Shown here in pieces: positions 36,234-46,130 of a DNA stretch of 64,000 bases; the stretch's first letter is position 1, and each line of letters opens with the position of its first letter. Below the pieces are notes generated by a model. It had not been told where the DNA came from, made no database searches, and was given only the letters and a program-made list of their open reading frames with translations. The position numbers were made by a program, and so were the translations under genes. The stretch is from JAAFHB01 sp942493325 (GTDB lineage: Bacteria; Bacteroidota; Bacteroidia; Bacteroidales; Prolixibacteraceae), in contig OW818689.1 of assembly GCA_942493325.1 (NCBI GenBank), positions 3,224,001 through 3,288,000 of the forward strand, in the 5' to 3' direction.

Positions 36234-39200
36234 TAATAAATGATATTTACTTCCGCATCCTGGGCGGTACCGGTGGAAAAAATTTTGATCTTGTAGGTTG
36301 TCGAGAATGAGCGTTCGAAACCGAGCGCAACGCCATCAGCGTCGAATACCTGGATAAATTTGGGTTTTGCTGAAGAGCCTGTGTCATAATCCTTATCCTC
36401 ATTGGCCATGATTGCAACCAATTGTGATGTGCCGGTTACGGATGATTCCAACAGGAAATTAACCCATTTTTTGATGATCAGTTTTCCTTTAAACATGGTT
36501 GGGGTACCGCTGTAACCCGCCGATGTAACAATGGTTACCCTGTCGCCCGGAACTACTGTTTTTAATCCCTGGGAAGCTGTTTCACTGGCTGATGTTCCAA
36601 TGGTAAGATTTCCAAGTGCGGTAACGGTGAGTGCACCAATTTTCACAGCCACACCTGTAAGGGTACCATTGTCTGTTTCGAGGATGATACCTTCAATCGT
36701 ATAATCGTACGTTGCCTTGATGTCGGCATCAAAAACCTGAATTGTACCCGGAGTAATTCCCCACCACTCGAAAGCAATGTAATCAAGAATACCTGCTTCA
36801 GCTATTTCCGCAATATCATGTTCCTGAATTGCCGTGATCTTTCCCTGTGGATTTACGGTAATTTCAAGGGTTTGCGTCGCTGATCCGTAGGTGCCGGGAT
36901 TAGCCAAAACATCTTCGGGTGTTGATACTCCACCATGCTGAAAACGGATATCATCCAAACCCAATTCGAGCAAATTCGGCCAATCGCTTAACAGACTAAA
37001 ACGGAATGCATCGACAGTAACGGTTGACGGGATGAAATGGTAAATCTGGATTGCCACCATTGCCCATTCGTCGTTGTTGTGATTGTACGAAAACATGTAC
37101 GAAGCCGGAGACATCGCCACGCTTCCGGAAACAACGCTACCCAGCATCGCTTCGATCAGCAAAACAGAATTTCGCTGCCACGGAATTGAACTTTTAATAT
37201 GAAAAGCCAGGATACCGCCTGCTATACCCACGGGAGCAGAAGCGGTGAATTTTATCGCCGTATTCTGAACGGCATAAACGGTGACCGGTTCGAGCGGGGG
37301 CAACAAGTTATCGTTAAAAGAACGGATTGCGCGTACCTGATACTCATTGGATTTGGCACGGCTGTATACTGTACCGGAGCCGAAATGGATGCAAAAAGCA
37401 TTAAAGCTGCTGGCCTGGGTAGATGACCAGTAGGCATCGTTTATAAAGTTCCCAATCTCCATTTTACGCGCATACATTTGAGCCAATTCGAGTTGAGAGG
37501 GCAAAACCCAATCGTCATAACCGCCAACCACCAAATCGACACAGGGCTTGACCGCATAAGCGCGTGTAGCGGGGTTGGCTTGCATTAAGGCTGTATTTGC
37601 AGCTCCCGCTCCTATTGCTGCAGATGTTCCGGATACTGAAATAAATCCATATCCCCAGCGCTGATCCATTGCCGTATCGGATTCCGCAGCAATGTATCCC
37701 ATTTTTCCTGTTGAATCGAGACAGAAAATTTTGCCGCCCTGGTAGGTTTCGCCGATCATGTGAGAAATTGACGTGATTCCGTCGGGAATCGCAAGGGTTA
37801 TTTTTACTCTCTTGTTGCCATTCCACGCCGTATCCGTTGAATCAAAATCGACTGAAATATCGCTATCGTGCGTTTCCGTAGTTGTCCACTCGAGATTTTC
37901 ATCATACACCACTATGTTATCAACCCCGGTGGGAATCAGCGCTCCGGGTTCGATCAATACCAGCATCACCTCGAGTTGTAACGAAGTGAGAACTGGACTG
38001 GCAGGATTTGCTGCTGGAATTCCGGTGGCTACCTGAAGATTTGAGAATGTATCGACATAAAAAAGATCAATCCGACTAAGATTAGGATCAGCAGCTTCAA
38101 GCATTTTGAGGGTTGCAAGAGCAGTGTACTGGGTACCCAGAATCCTGTAAACGATATCGGTTGATCTGTAATTCAGACCGCTTTGCCATATAATCGCGCC
38201 GGAAATTATTTTGGTGGATGTGTCAATAATCGGATTACCGGCTAGAGAATCAATGTAATCCTGTATTTGCTGCCAGGTAATTGAATCAACTCCCCCATTC
38301 CCTCCAAGACCTGTCGCCCTTATTTTTCCCCGGGAATAAAAAATACTGGTACCGTCAACCAGTGTAGGCAGAGCTCCGCCCCAAAGCTGTGAAAGGGATA
38401 ATTTTCTCCACCCCAAGGCATAGGGACTTTGCACAGCCATTAATAAATTACTTGCATAGGTTGCGTCGGGCAATCCGGCCAGGAGGGAGGTCAGGAAAAA
38501 ATCATCAAGATCGACCGGAGCCGGTAAGGAAGCTGGCAAAATATCAAGATTAAGGTACTGCAAATCTTCTGTGAGACGGTAGGTAAATTCAAGATCAAAT
38601 TCGTCATCCTTGTTTACGGAGATCATTTTGGAGCTGACAACCGCAATCCGTTTGAGCGCGCCATCCGAGCGAAGTACATATTTGGTGCGTGAATAAAAAA
38701 AATCGGCTATCCACCTTCGCTCTATGTCGGTTAAATATCCTGTGCTCTGCCTGATCTCACGCGCCTGTTTTGTGTCGTATTCGAAAATTGTTTCATCTTC
38801 GTAAAGCGCGTTAAGGTGCTGCAATTTATAATCTTCTTCCTGATAGCCTGTGAACGAAACAGAATCAATTCCCCCAAGGGAATTTGCCCAAATATAAACG
38901 AATTCAGCATCGGACGGATGGCATAACTGGTAACGATGCACCGGAATTGTTACCCCTGTACCGGGCACAACGTAAGAAATATCCCAGGCAAGAAACGTTT
39001 GTGTTTGTGACTGAGGAGCTGCTGCAAGCCATGCGGCCACCACCCCAAAATTTACATTGATGCTGTATAATTTATCCTTTAAAAGTGAGGCGTAGGTAGC
39101 ATCATAATTGCCGGTGGTATAAAAAACTTTTATAACCAGATCCCCGTTTTCGATGGGGTAAATTCCCAACCATTCGGGTTGGGTTTGCAAGGTATATTTG

Positions 39201-39574
39201 GTTTGTGGCTGCCAGGTCAGAAAATGACCGGTAAGCCATGATGAAGCTGTTTCGACCAATTCCAAAACACCACCCTTGATTACCCTGAAATTAATATCCG
39301 TGCTGTCGATTGATGCTGTAAAATCGGCTACGCCAGACGTTTGTTCCGTAACCTGATCGGAAGTTGCAGGTACGGTGACTTCAAGCAAACGCTCCACAAT
39401 TGCTTTGACGTCGATGGTAAGCAAACCGGAAGCATCGGGCTGATAATTTTCATTCAGAATTTCAGTTTCACCTTTTTTCAACACAAAAATCACTTCCGCG
39501 GCAGCAGTAACCGAGAACTTTTTAAGGTTACCTGAGAAGGACAATGAATCAGGATAATCAATTACCGTGCTCAT
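36233..39574 (-). CDS. giant tail-associated protein with DUF1566 (Lcl) domain
   Basis: 1113 aa, the second-largest product of the element. The N-terminal 350 residues form a conserved tail-protein-like region (VLKKGETEILNENYQPDASGLLTIDVKAIV). A DUF1566/Lcl domain sits at about 620-745 (WGYGFISVSGTSAAIGAG ... YDDWVLPSQLELAQMYARKM ... YWSSTQASSFNAFCIHFGSG ... VRAIRSF), a C-type-lectin-like receptor-binding fold. Strand-rich C-terminal modules follow. No signal peptide. It is probably the host-recognition fibre or a baseplate adhesin. Confidence 0.72.
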   Translation of the reverse strand: MSTVIDYPDSLSFSGNLKKFSVTAAAEVIFVLKKGETEILNENYQPDASGLLTIDVKAIVERLLEVTVPATSDQVTEQTSGVADFTASIDSTDINFRVIKGGVLELVETASSWLTGHFLTWQPQTKYTLQTQPEWLGIYPIENGDLVIKVFYTTGNYDATYASLLKDKLYSINVNFGVVAAWLAAAPQSQTQTFLAWDISYVVPGTGVTIPVHRYQLCHPSDAEFVYIWANSLGGIDSVSFTGYQEEDYKLQHLNALYEDETIFEYDTKQAREIRQSTGYLTDIERRWIADFFYSRTKYVLRSDGALKRIAVVSSKMISVNKDDEFDLEFTYRLTEDLQYLNLDILPASLPAPVDLDDFFLTSLLAGLPDATYASNLLMAVQSPYALGWRKLSLSQLWGGALPTLVDGTSIFYSRGKIRATGLGGNGGVDSITWQQIQDYIDSLAGNPIIDTSTKIISGAIIWQSGLNYRSTDIVYRILGTQYTALATLKMLEAADPNLSRIDLFYVDTFSNLQVATGIPAANPASPVLTSLQLEVMLVLIEPGALIPTGVDNIVVYDENLEWTTTETHDSDISVDFDSTDTAWNGNKRVKITLAIPDGITSISHMIGETYQGGKIFCLDSTGKMGYIAAESDTAMDQRWGYGFISVSGTSAAIGAGAANTALMQANPATRAYAVKPCVDLVVGGYDDWVLPSQLELAQMYARKMEIGNFINDAYWSSTQASSFNAFCIHFGSGTVYSRAKSNEYQVRAIRSFNDNLLPPLEPVTVYAVQNTAIKFTASAPVGIAGGILAFHIKSSIPWQRNSVLLIEAMLGSVVSGSVAMSPASYMFSYNHNNDEWAMVAIQIYHFIPSTVTVDAFRFSLLSDWPNLLELGLDDIRFQHGGVSTPEDVLANPGTYGSATQTLEITVNPQGKITAIQEHDIAEIAEAGILDYIAFEWWGITPGTIQVFDADIKATYDYTIEGIILETDNGTLTGVAVKIGALTVTALGNLTIGTSASETASQGLKTVVPGDRVTIVTSAGYSGTPTMFKGKLIIKKWVNFLLESSVTGTSQLVAIMANEDKDYDTGSSAKPKFIQVFDADGVALGFERSFSTTYKIKIFSTGTAQDAEVNIIY

Positions 39575-39576
39575 TT

Positions 39577-40899
39577 TTAAGGAATTAATTCACTGGTATT
39601 TTTAGATATTATCAGGCCATTACGGGAAATAACTTTGCCATTTTTTACCAAACTAAAAGGTTTGAACGTTCCCGGATCGGGAGGTTCTTCTTCTCCCTGA
39701 TATTCATAGGCCCCAATATCCGGTAATCCAACAATAGCGTTACCCAAAAAATCGGTAGTCAATCCTACATCTGCACCATGATTTATAGCCGTACTGCTTG
39801 CCTGAAGTGCAAAATTTACATTTGGTGCACTCTCTCTAACTGCGGAAACAAACAATGGATTAACTTCACTGTTTTCACAGTCTGTTAATCCATAATTACC
39901 TCCATCCATTGCAGCAGTTGTTTCTGATGATGAACTGTACCACATTCTCCCCCCATAAACAATATTGTTCTTAACTGACCAGTTTGTATATCCCAGTGGA
40001 GTAGAATACGTAATTATGGCACACGGAAAATCTGCCGGGGGCTGATAAAAAATATTGTTCGCTACTGTTGTGTTGTCACCCCCAACTCCCTCATTTGCGA
40101 TAAAACATATACTTCCTTCTATATTTTCATTACTCCAGGCTACCGTGTTGTTAGCGATCAGGTCATTGTTTGAACCGATATTAAAAGCGTTTCCTGAATT
40201 AAAAAAAATAACATTATAGGTAAATGTATGATTGTACGAAACGTCCCCTACCTCCTGTGCAGTATTGCTATATATGGCATGATCCTTTGTTAACCTGTAA
40301 TTATCTGGACCTGTTCTCCCAATATTATAGAACAAACATTTATCCACGGTAATATGGTGTTGCTTTTTTCCAATATACAACCCGTTACCTCCCCCTTCTT
40401 CCGAATTGTTAAAATATCCAATGTCTCTTACCTTGCATCCTGAAATTATGATATAACTGCTAATGTAAGGTTCGTGGTTAATATTAATTCCGTCAGCTCT
40501 ACAATCCCTGATTTCAAAATCTTCGAACCTCAGATAATTGCTTCCGTAGGCAATCGCCAAACCGATACCTGTCTGCTCTGTCCCGGTTGTACCATCGAGG
40601 ATCGCCCCGTATTTTGATTCCGATCGAAAGGTAATATAAGCCCCGGCAGTTCCACTAAGCGCATTTCCCCCGTTCGAAATAAGTGTATGCCATGTTGTAT
40701 TGGCAGGTAGATAAACCCCATTTTTACAAATAATTAAATCACCGGGTTGTGCAACAGTACCCGCTTTCTCCATAGTTTTATATGGATTTCCTGTTGAACC
40801 GTCACCTGATGTATCGTTCCCTGTGGGTGAAATATAACGGGTTGTTGCTGATAATGTGAAGTTTGCCAGCAATAAGAATATAAAAATTAGTTTTTTCAT
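39577..40899 (-). CDS. secreted right-handed beta-helix protein in fibre cluster
   Basis: 440 aa. It begins with a clear Sec signal peptide (MKKLIFIFLLLANFTLS), then TTRYISPTGNDTSGDGSTGNPYKTMEKA, the DUF1565-type opening of pectate-lyase-like beta-helices, and parallel repeats with N/D-rich turns (HHITVDKCLFYNIG, NDLIANNTVAW, NTTVANNIFY). The C-terminal 35 residues (FKPFSLVKNGKVISRNG) resemble short tail motifs of neighbouring fibre proteins. Enzymatic residues cannot be assigned. A signal peptide on a virion-type protein is unusual. Confidence 0.75.
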   Translation of the reverse strand: MKKLIFIFLLLANFTLSATTRYISPTGNDTSGDGSTGNPYKTMEKAGTVAQPGDLIICKNGVYLPANTTWHTLISNGGNALSGTAGAYITFRSESKYGAILDGTTGTEQTGIGLAIAYGSNYLRFEDFEIRDCRADGININHEPYISSYIIISGCKVRDIGYFNNSEEGGGNGLYIGKKQHHITVDKCLFYNIGRTGPDNYRLTKDHAIYSNTAQEVGDVSYNHTFTYNVIFFNSGNAFNIGSNNDLIANNTVAWSNENIEGSICFIANEGVGGDNTTVANNIFYQPPADFPCAIITYSTPLGYTNWSVKNNIVYGGRMWYSSSSETTAAMDGGNYGLTDCENSEVNPLFVSAVRESAPNVNFALQASSTAINHGADVGLTTDFLGNAIVGLPDIGAYEYQGEEEPPDPGTFKPFSLVKNGKVISRNGLIISKNTSELIP

Positions 40900-42488
40900 A
40901 ATAAAATTTTTATGGCGGTAATAAACGATCCTGCATAAATTGTGAATTGTCCTGACGAACCTTGTACCCTAACCTGAACCGTTGGAGCCGTTGCACCCGT
41001 TAATATTCTCCCTTTAAAAGTAACCGAACCATTGAGCGTCGAATTCCTAAAAAATCCAGTCGTTGCAGTGTTAAACGCATTAATCATGTCCGAAGTGCCC
41101 GATAAATACGTATCTGCCAATGTCGTTGGCCCGGTAAGCCCACCAATTATTGTTGCCCCTGTCGTATTCGATAAATTTATCCCGAAACCCACGTCATTTA
41201 CACTCGTGCTGGTGATGCCTACCAACATAAATTCAACGATATATTTCGAGTTTGCCGCTAACATAAGCACCATTCCGGTAACATCGGTAAGCGTTGTTGA
41301 ATTAATCACTACATCTTGCGAAAGATCGGCATAAAGTAAATTCATTCCCCCAGTGCCGCCAGCGGGTGTTTGCCATGTTGGAGTTCCCCCTACCGAGGTC
41401 ACCACCTGACCTTCTGTGCCAGACCCCATCGCAATTACCGAACTATCCCCACGAAATACCGCGAGCCTTCCCGCTGTACCCGAAATATAATCAGATAACG
41501 GCACCGTATCCGAAGGACTTAAATAGTCGACTTTGGGTACCGCTATCGTGACATTGCCAGTACTGGCTGTACTTTTCAGTAATCCCGTTGCAAGTGTTCC
41601 AAGTACTGTTGCGTTAGCGGGAGCGTTTATAGCGGTTTTTACAAGGTAGGTTGCTGCCGAATTTGCCCCACCTGCATTATCAGCCCACCCTGGACTGATG
41701 CCCACCATCGTCATTACCTGCCCATTCGTACCCGCTGCCATTGCGATTACCGACGAATCGCCCCTGAATTTTGCCAGTTGATTCGATGTGCCCGATATGT
41801 AATTGCTCAGGGGCACCGTATCCGAAGGACTTAAGTAATCGACTTTGGGTACCGCTATGGTGACATTTCCCGTACTGGTTGTACTTTTCAACAATCCCGT
41901 TGCCAGTGTTCCAAGTACTGTTGCGTTAGCGGGAGCGTTTGTAGCGGTTTTTACGAGGTAGGTCGCTGCCGAATTTGCCCCACCTGCATTATCAGCCCAC
42001 CCCGGACTGCTGCCCACCATCGTCATTACCTGCCCGTTCGTACCCGCTGCCATCGCGATAACCGACGAATCGCCCCTGAATTTTGCCAGTTGATTCGATG
42101 TGCCCGAAATATAATTGCTCAGAGGCACTGTATCCGAAGGACTTAAATAATCGACTTTGGGTACCGCTATCGTTACATTGCCAGTACTGGTTGTACTTTT
42201 CAGTAATCCCGTTGCCAGCGTTCCAAGTACTGTTGCATTGGCGGGGGCATTCGTAGCGGTTTTTACCAGATAGGTGGCGGAGGAATTGGCACCGCCTGCA
42301 TTTGCTGCAATGGAATCACGCATCTGGCCCATATTAACCGCCCTGTTATTTCCAGATGCGAGCGGAATAATGGGTGAAAGATCGAAGGTTACATCCTTAT
42401 AATAGCGAATGTTCTGAACAACTTTTAACTGACCATAACCGGACGTTACCAGCAGAAGAAATATTAAGGTCAAACAATACTTAATCAT
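40896..42488 (-). CDS. secreted fibre-like protein with three 104-aa repeats
   Basis: 530 aa from the ATG at 42488, which overlaps the upstream stop as ATGA. Signal peptide MIKYCLTLIFLLLVTSGYGQ. Residues 65-376 are three tandem copies of a 104-residue unit (GGANSAATYLVKTATNAPAN ... NGQVMTMVGSSPGWADNA). The third copy is the most diverged. This type of repeat is seen in phage tail fibre shafts. The C-terminal 150 residues form a beta-rich head (YIVEFMLVGITSTSVNDVGFG) like the C1q/TNF-like or knob domains of fibres. Confidence 0.72.
   Translation of the reverse strand: MIKYCLTLIFLLLVTSGYGQLKVVQNIRYYKDVTFDLSPIIPLASGNNRAVNMGQMRDSIAANAGGANSSATYLVKTATNAPANATVLGTLATGLLKSTTSTGNVTIAVPKVDYLSPSDTVPLSNYISGTSNQLAKFRGDSSVIAMAAGTNGQVMTMVGSSPGWADNAGGANSAATYLVKTATNAPANATVLGTLATGLLKSTTSTGNVTIAVPKVDYLSPSDTVPLSNYISGTSNQLAKFRGDSSVIAMAAGTNGQVMTMVGISPGWADNAGGANSAATYLVKTAINAPANATVLGTLATGLLKSTASTGNVTIAVPKVDYLSPSDTVPLSDYISGTAGRLAVFRGDSSVIAMGSGTEGQVVTSVGGTPTWQTPAGGTGGMNLLYADLSQDVVINSTTLTDVTGMVLMLAANSKYIVEFMLVGITSTSVNDVGFGINLSNTTGATIIGGLTGPTTLADTYLSGTSDMINAFNTATTGFFRNSTLNGSVTFKGRILTGATAPTVQVRVQGSSGQFTIYAGSFITAIKILL
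41361..42296 (-). repeat. three tandem 312-bp repeats inside fibre gene
   Basis: Units at 42296-41985, 41984-41673 and 41672-41361. Units 1 and 2 are almost identical in both DNA and protein; unit 3 has diverged. Unit number could change by recombination, altering fibre length. Confidence 0.88.
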
Positions 42489-44419
42489 GGCATTATTTTT
42501 AAATTCTTTGTGACCCAGGCTCCACCCACATATGCTTTTAGTGGTTTGACGACCCATGAGCTGCCCAGGTAAATTTTTAGCGGTTTTGTGCTAAAGCCGG
42601 CTGTTAAATCGAAGCTGTAAACCGAACTCCATGACCCGTAAACGTTCGATCCGGAGGGATCAATGGCACGCACACGCCAGTAATAGGTATCCGGCGAGGT
42701 TAAGGCACTCTGTACCGTATATTCTTTTGCTGCTCCCGACGCAAACGGATGCCCGGCTGTGAACCCTGCGTCAGTCATCGATACCTTATCCAAAAGCGGA
42801 GCTGCGGGAATCGTGTACACGTAAAAAATCAGGTCAGCGGCAAATGCCGAATAACCACCGACACTCATACATAAATTACCCGAATGTGCAGGATCAGTAT
42901 AATCTATGCCGCAAAGAATACAATTTGAGGCATCGCCTCCTGAATATTCAAGTGCAATAACATATGCAGTTGATGCTTCCAGAATAACCTGGTTGGCTCC
43001 TGAAAAGGCAACTGTTTTTAATTCGTATCCGGAACCCGATATGGTACTTACATCAAGTATATCTGAGGTGGCTAGTGCGGTACCTGTGGCATATCCCGAT
43101 GATCCGTATGTCCCGGTATGAGCATACAGTTTGGCTGTTGCTGATCCTGTTGGTGAACCAGACCGGAACAGGAAAAATTTGACAGCGGTAAGTTTTGAAA
43201 CAGTTCCTGTGAAAGATTGTCCGACTCCTGTATATGAACCATTATAAAGCGGAATAAACTCATCACGGTAACTTTCATTGAGTGAATCAAGTACCTCCGG
43301 ATTAACGCCTTGCCCGCCACTGGCAAATGTATTGGCAGTATCAACCTGGATCTGGTATTCGAGAGTATCGCTTTGTGCGTCTGTGCCCGTAAAATTCAGC
43401 GTTGGGGTGGTCTCTGAAGTCGATGATGTATCCGCAGGTGAATTAAGCGCAACGGTCGGAGATGATTGAGCCGATGCCGTGGTAAGCTGTACGGTACTTC
43501 CATAATAATACCCGCCAACATTTATAATAGCTCTTACTCTGTATCCCGTATCCTGCGAAAGTGAACTGATCGATTCAGTAAATGCCCCAACTCCAAAATC
43601 ACCACTTGAATAAACAATGGAATCCGCAGTCGTGGGATCACCCGTTGTTCCCTGGAAATAACAAAATCCACGATCCGTGGCATTGGTACCTGCCAGGGAG
43701 TCAATGACACCGTTTAACGTGGCAGAAGTACTGGTTACATTGGTGCATGCGTTGGTTGTAAGCGAAATTACTCCAGGTTTTATTGCCCACGAAACCGAAT
43801 AGGTGGTACCATTGGATTGTGACCAGGTAAAACCGCCCGTTGCGGTTTTGGTTCCCACCTGCGCCTTCCCCCATATTGTCGCGGCGCAGTCACTGCCGCC
43901 GGTATTGAGCCGTGCCCACTGTGAGGTAAGTGCACCTAAAGTAGCTGCTGCACCATTGGTTACGGCATTGTCGTTGGCATCGTTGGTAATTCCCAGGCAC
44001 ACAAACGAATCATCGAAATCGGGCGTAAAGGTGGCATGCGCCTCATTACCGGAAATGTTTTCTTCAATAACTATGTTTGTAGTCGGATCGCCTGACGCAG
44101 CCCCCGCGAAAACGGATAATCCGGATGCCACAGAGCCAACCGTTCCGCTTATAGTTATCGTTTTTGCGGATGTTCCGGATGTTGCCTTTTTCCAGAAAAG
44201 TGTTGATTTCCGGTCTGATGAAATAACCTTTTCCGTCCATGTATTGCCCTCTGTATCGTTATCGGTACACGTGTATTTATTGGTACCAACAGTATGATCA
44301 CGGCTTACCGCCAGAACGTACAAATCCTCCCCGGCGTAAACGGTTGGGACAGTAATTGTTCCCGAAGTTGTTGCCGTGTTGGAGGACTGAATCGCGTATG
44401 TACGGAGGGATACTGACAT
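42485..44419 (-). CDS. multidomain fibre/tail protein with FN3-like modules
   Basis: 644 aa, no signal peptide. N-terminal 210 residues resemble a carbohydrate-module-like sandwich (TYAIQSSNTATTSGTITVPTVYAGEDLYVLAVSRD). FN3-like units follow (TNACTNVTSTSATLNGVID ... GFCYFQGTTGDPTT ... YRVRAIINVGGYYYGS; later YYWRVRAIDPSGSNVYGSWSSVYSFDL). The end has three short repeats of the type KPLKxYxGxxWV. It is probably a component of the tail fibre or baseplate. Confidence 0.65.
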   Translation of the reverse strand: MSVSLRTYAIQSSNTATTSGTITVPTVYAGEDLYVLAVSRDHTVGTNKYTCTDNDTEGNTWTEKVISSDRKSTLFWKKATSGTSAKTITISGTVGSVASGLSVFAGAASGDPTTNIVIEENISGNEAHATFTPDFDDSFVCLGITNDANDNAVTNGAAATLGALTSQWARLNTGGSDCAATIWGKAQVGTKTATGGFTWSQSNGTTYSVSWAIKPGVISLTTNACTNVTSTSATLNGVIDSLAGTNATDRGFCYFQGTTGDPTTADSIVYSSGDFGVGAFTESISSLSQDTGYRVRAIINVGGYYYGSTVQLTTASAQSSPTVALNSPADTSSTSETTPTLNFTGTDAQSDTLEYQIQVDTANTFASGGQGVNPEVLDSLNESYRDEFIPLYNGSYTGVGQSFTGTVSKLTAVKFFLFRSGSPTGSATAKLYAHTGTYGSSGYATGTALATSDILDVSTISGSGYELKTVAFSGANQVILEASTAYVIALEYSGGDASNCILCGIDYTDPAHSGNLCMSVGGYSAFAADLIFYVYTIPAAPLLDKVSMTDAGFTAGHPFASGAAKEYTVQSALTSPDTYYWRVRAIDPSGSNVYGSWSSVYSFDLTAGFSTKPLKIYLGSSWVVKPLKAYVGGAWVTKNLKIMP

Positions 44420-44422
44420 TAT

Positions 44423-44635
44423 TTAATTTGTGTCGAGCCAAAGTTTTGTGGTATCTGCGGGGGCAGAGGTTCCGATATGGATGGCTATAAATTCAGCATC
44501 CTTCAGGTTTTTAGGTGTTGCCACTTTTGAGGATTCGGTTCCTGACAGTATTTCGGCAGAGGTAGCCTGGAGCACTGTTTCGGTAAACAGTGATCCGGCT
44601 ACTTCGACAAAACCCTTGATATCGCCTGCTGCCAT
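44423..44635 (-). CDS. short fibre-associated protein
   Basis: 70 aa: GDIKGFVEVAGSLFTETVLQATSAEILSG, followed by KVATPKNLKDAEFIAIHIGTSAP. The TPKNLKDA stretch is of the kind found in phage tail-fibre trimerisation repeats (often TPKGLKDA). Its reading frame overlaps the next gene upstream by one base. Confidence 0.6.
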   Translation of the reverse strand: MAAGDIKGFVEVAGSLFTETVLQATSAEILSGTESSKVATPKNLKDAEFIAIHIGTSAPADTTKLWLDTN

Positions 44636-45834
44636 TAGTTCACCCAGTTGGTTGATTTAGGTACCCGGGAAACCGTGTTGGCCGTATCCCAGATATAGAA
44701 ATAATTGGCATCCTTGGCAAAACACCCGGCAGTTCCCGCCGTAGTGTTCGTTGAAGGAACTGACTGCCACAATATTCCCATTGCCTGGGCAACGGTCATC
44801 GCGACCGGAGTTGCTGCAGAACCGGTATTGTTCCCGATAAATGAGTTGGCCGCAGCGTTTGCCATTTTGGCCAGGGTTACCGCACTGTTGGCAATTGTTG
44901 CGGCGCCGTTGTCTGCGATCGCGATATCGGAGGATACCGTTACCCATTTGGCAACGCCCGTTGATGACCACTGCAAAATTTTTGTGGTGGAACCGCCTGA
45001 TGGCACATGGTTATTTCCATCGGTAGAGGGATGCACATAAGCCGCTGCGTATGCCCCGGTACCCAAAGCGCCTGTACCGGCTTTTAAAATTTTGCCAGTT
45101 GAACCGTCGAATATCGCGGGGTAGTTGTCGGTTACCGAAGGAGGGCCGGTAACAATCCCATCCTTATTTCCCTGGGAAACATGAAAATCTGCATCCACAT
45201 TTCCTGTGCCTGTGCGGTCGACCAGTGCCTCGATGATGTCGTCAACTTCACAAACATTGCCCTTTATCGTTCCCGCTGTGATTACCCGGTAGCACCAGCC
45301 GGCATTGTAGGTTGTAAGCGCGTTGAAAGCCGCAATTTCGGATGTGCCTCCCACCCCTATCGTGCCTTTGTACTGAAAAACATCGTTGGCAGCGAGGAGA
45401 CCGTCAACGTAGGTTTTGTTGGTCAGGTGGTTGCCCGTCGTGGGCGCGGTTGTGCCCGTGACCTGAGCAAAGGTTGCATCCTTTGCCTGGATATCGGCAT
45501 AGGTTGCCCCGCCAGCCACTTTGAAACCTAGTTTGGAAGCCGATTCAGCGGTGATCGGTAAATTGTACCCATCGCTGTCGATTGAGAAGGTTGATCCCGT
45601 GGTTCCGGTATCAGTACCCTGGGTATGGCCTGCGGAAACGGCAATCCACTTTAAACCTGTTACCTCCGCATCATCCCTCACGAGCATATGCGCATTGGTA
45701 CCCGCTGGAAGCACTGTTGGCGTGCCATCGGTAGCCGAAGAGAGTAAACCGCCCTTCGCGATATTGACTTTCTTTTCCGTAAAGTCAGCACCACCGGCGG
45801 TTACCTGGGTGAGAATCAAATCATACTGTGTCAT
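44635..45834 (-). CDS. tail-fibre-like shaft protein
   Basis: 399 aa. Contains LTNKTYVDGLLAANDVFQYKGTIG, a fibre motif found in many phage tail proteins (TNKxYVD), and NSAVTLAKMANAAANSFIGNN, a segment frequent in Bacteroidota phage fibres. Gly/Thr/Ala-rich throughout. No signal peptide. It lies in the P3 transcription unit. Confidence 0.7.
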   Translation of the reverse strand: MTQYDLILTQVTAGGADFTEKKVNIAKGGLLSSATDGTPTVLPAGTNAHMLVRDDAEVTGLKWIAVSAGHTQGTDTGTTGSTFSIDSDGYNLPITAESASKLGFKVAGGATYADIQAKDATFAQVTGTTAPTTGNHLTNKTYVDGLLAANDVFQYKGTIGVGGTSEIAAFNALTTYNAGWCYRVITAGTIKGNVCEVDDIIEALVDRTGTGNVDADFHVSQGNKDGIVTGPPSVTDNYPAIFDGSTGKILKAGTGALGTGAYAAAYVHPSTDGNNHVPSGGSTTKILQWSSTGVAKWVTVSSDIAIADNGAATIANSAVTLAKMANAAANSFIGNNTGSAATPVAMTVAQAMGILWQSVPSTNTTAGTAGCFAKDANYFYIWDTANTVSRVPKSTNWVN

Positions 45835-45845
45835 AACTGAATGTT

Positions 45846-46130
45846 TTAATCGTTGTAATAAAGATTGAAAGGTATTTTGATCGCATCATTTTTTTCGATT
45901 GCCATCCGGATTACGTTCAGGAGATCATCTATTGTTAGGATGATCCCGCAGAACATGTTTTCCTCCACGCACAGCGCGTCAATTGCATGCCGTGTGACTT
46001 CCATTTTTGCGTTTTCTTCGAGATCGGCTTCATTGACCAGGATTTCGATTTCCCTGAGTTTGCCGATCATCTTTTCGGCTTCTTCCCGTACTCTTTTTGC
46101 TTCCAACTTAACTGTTGCAGATTTTCTCAT
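45846..46130 (-). CDS. small coiled-coil phage protein
   Basis: 94 aa. A strongly charged N-terminal coiled coil (TVKLEAKRVREEAEKMIGKLREIEILVNEADLEENA), then a shorter helical end. It overlaps the gene upstream by four bases (ATGA), so the pair is translationally coupled. Function unknown. Confidence 0.65.
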   Translation of the reverse strand: MRKSATVKLEAKRVREEAEKMIGKLREIEILVNEADLEENAKMEVTRHAIDALCVEENMFCGIILTIDDLLNVIRMAIEKNDAIKIPFNLYYND

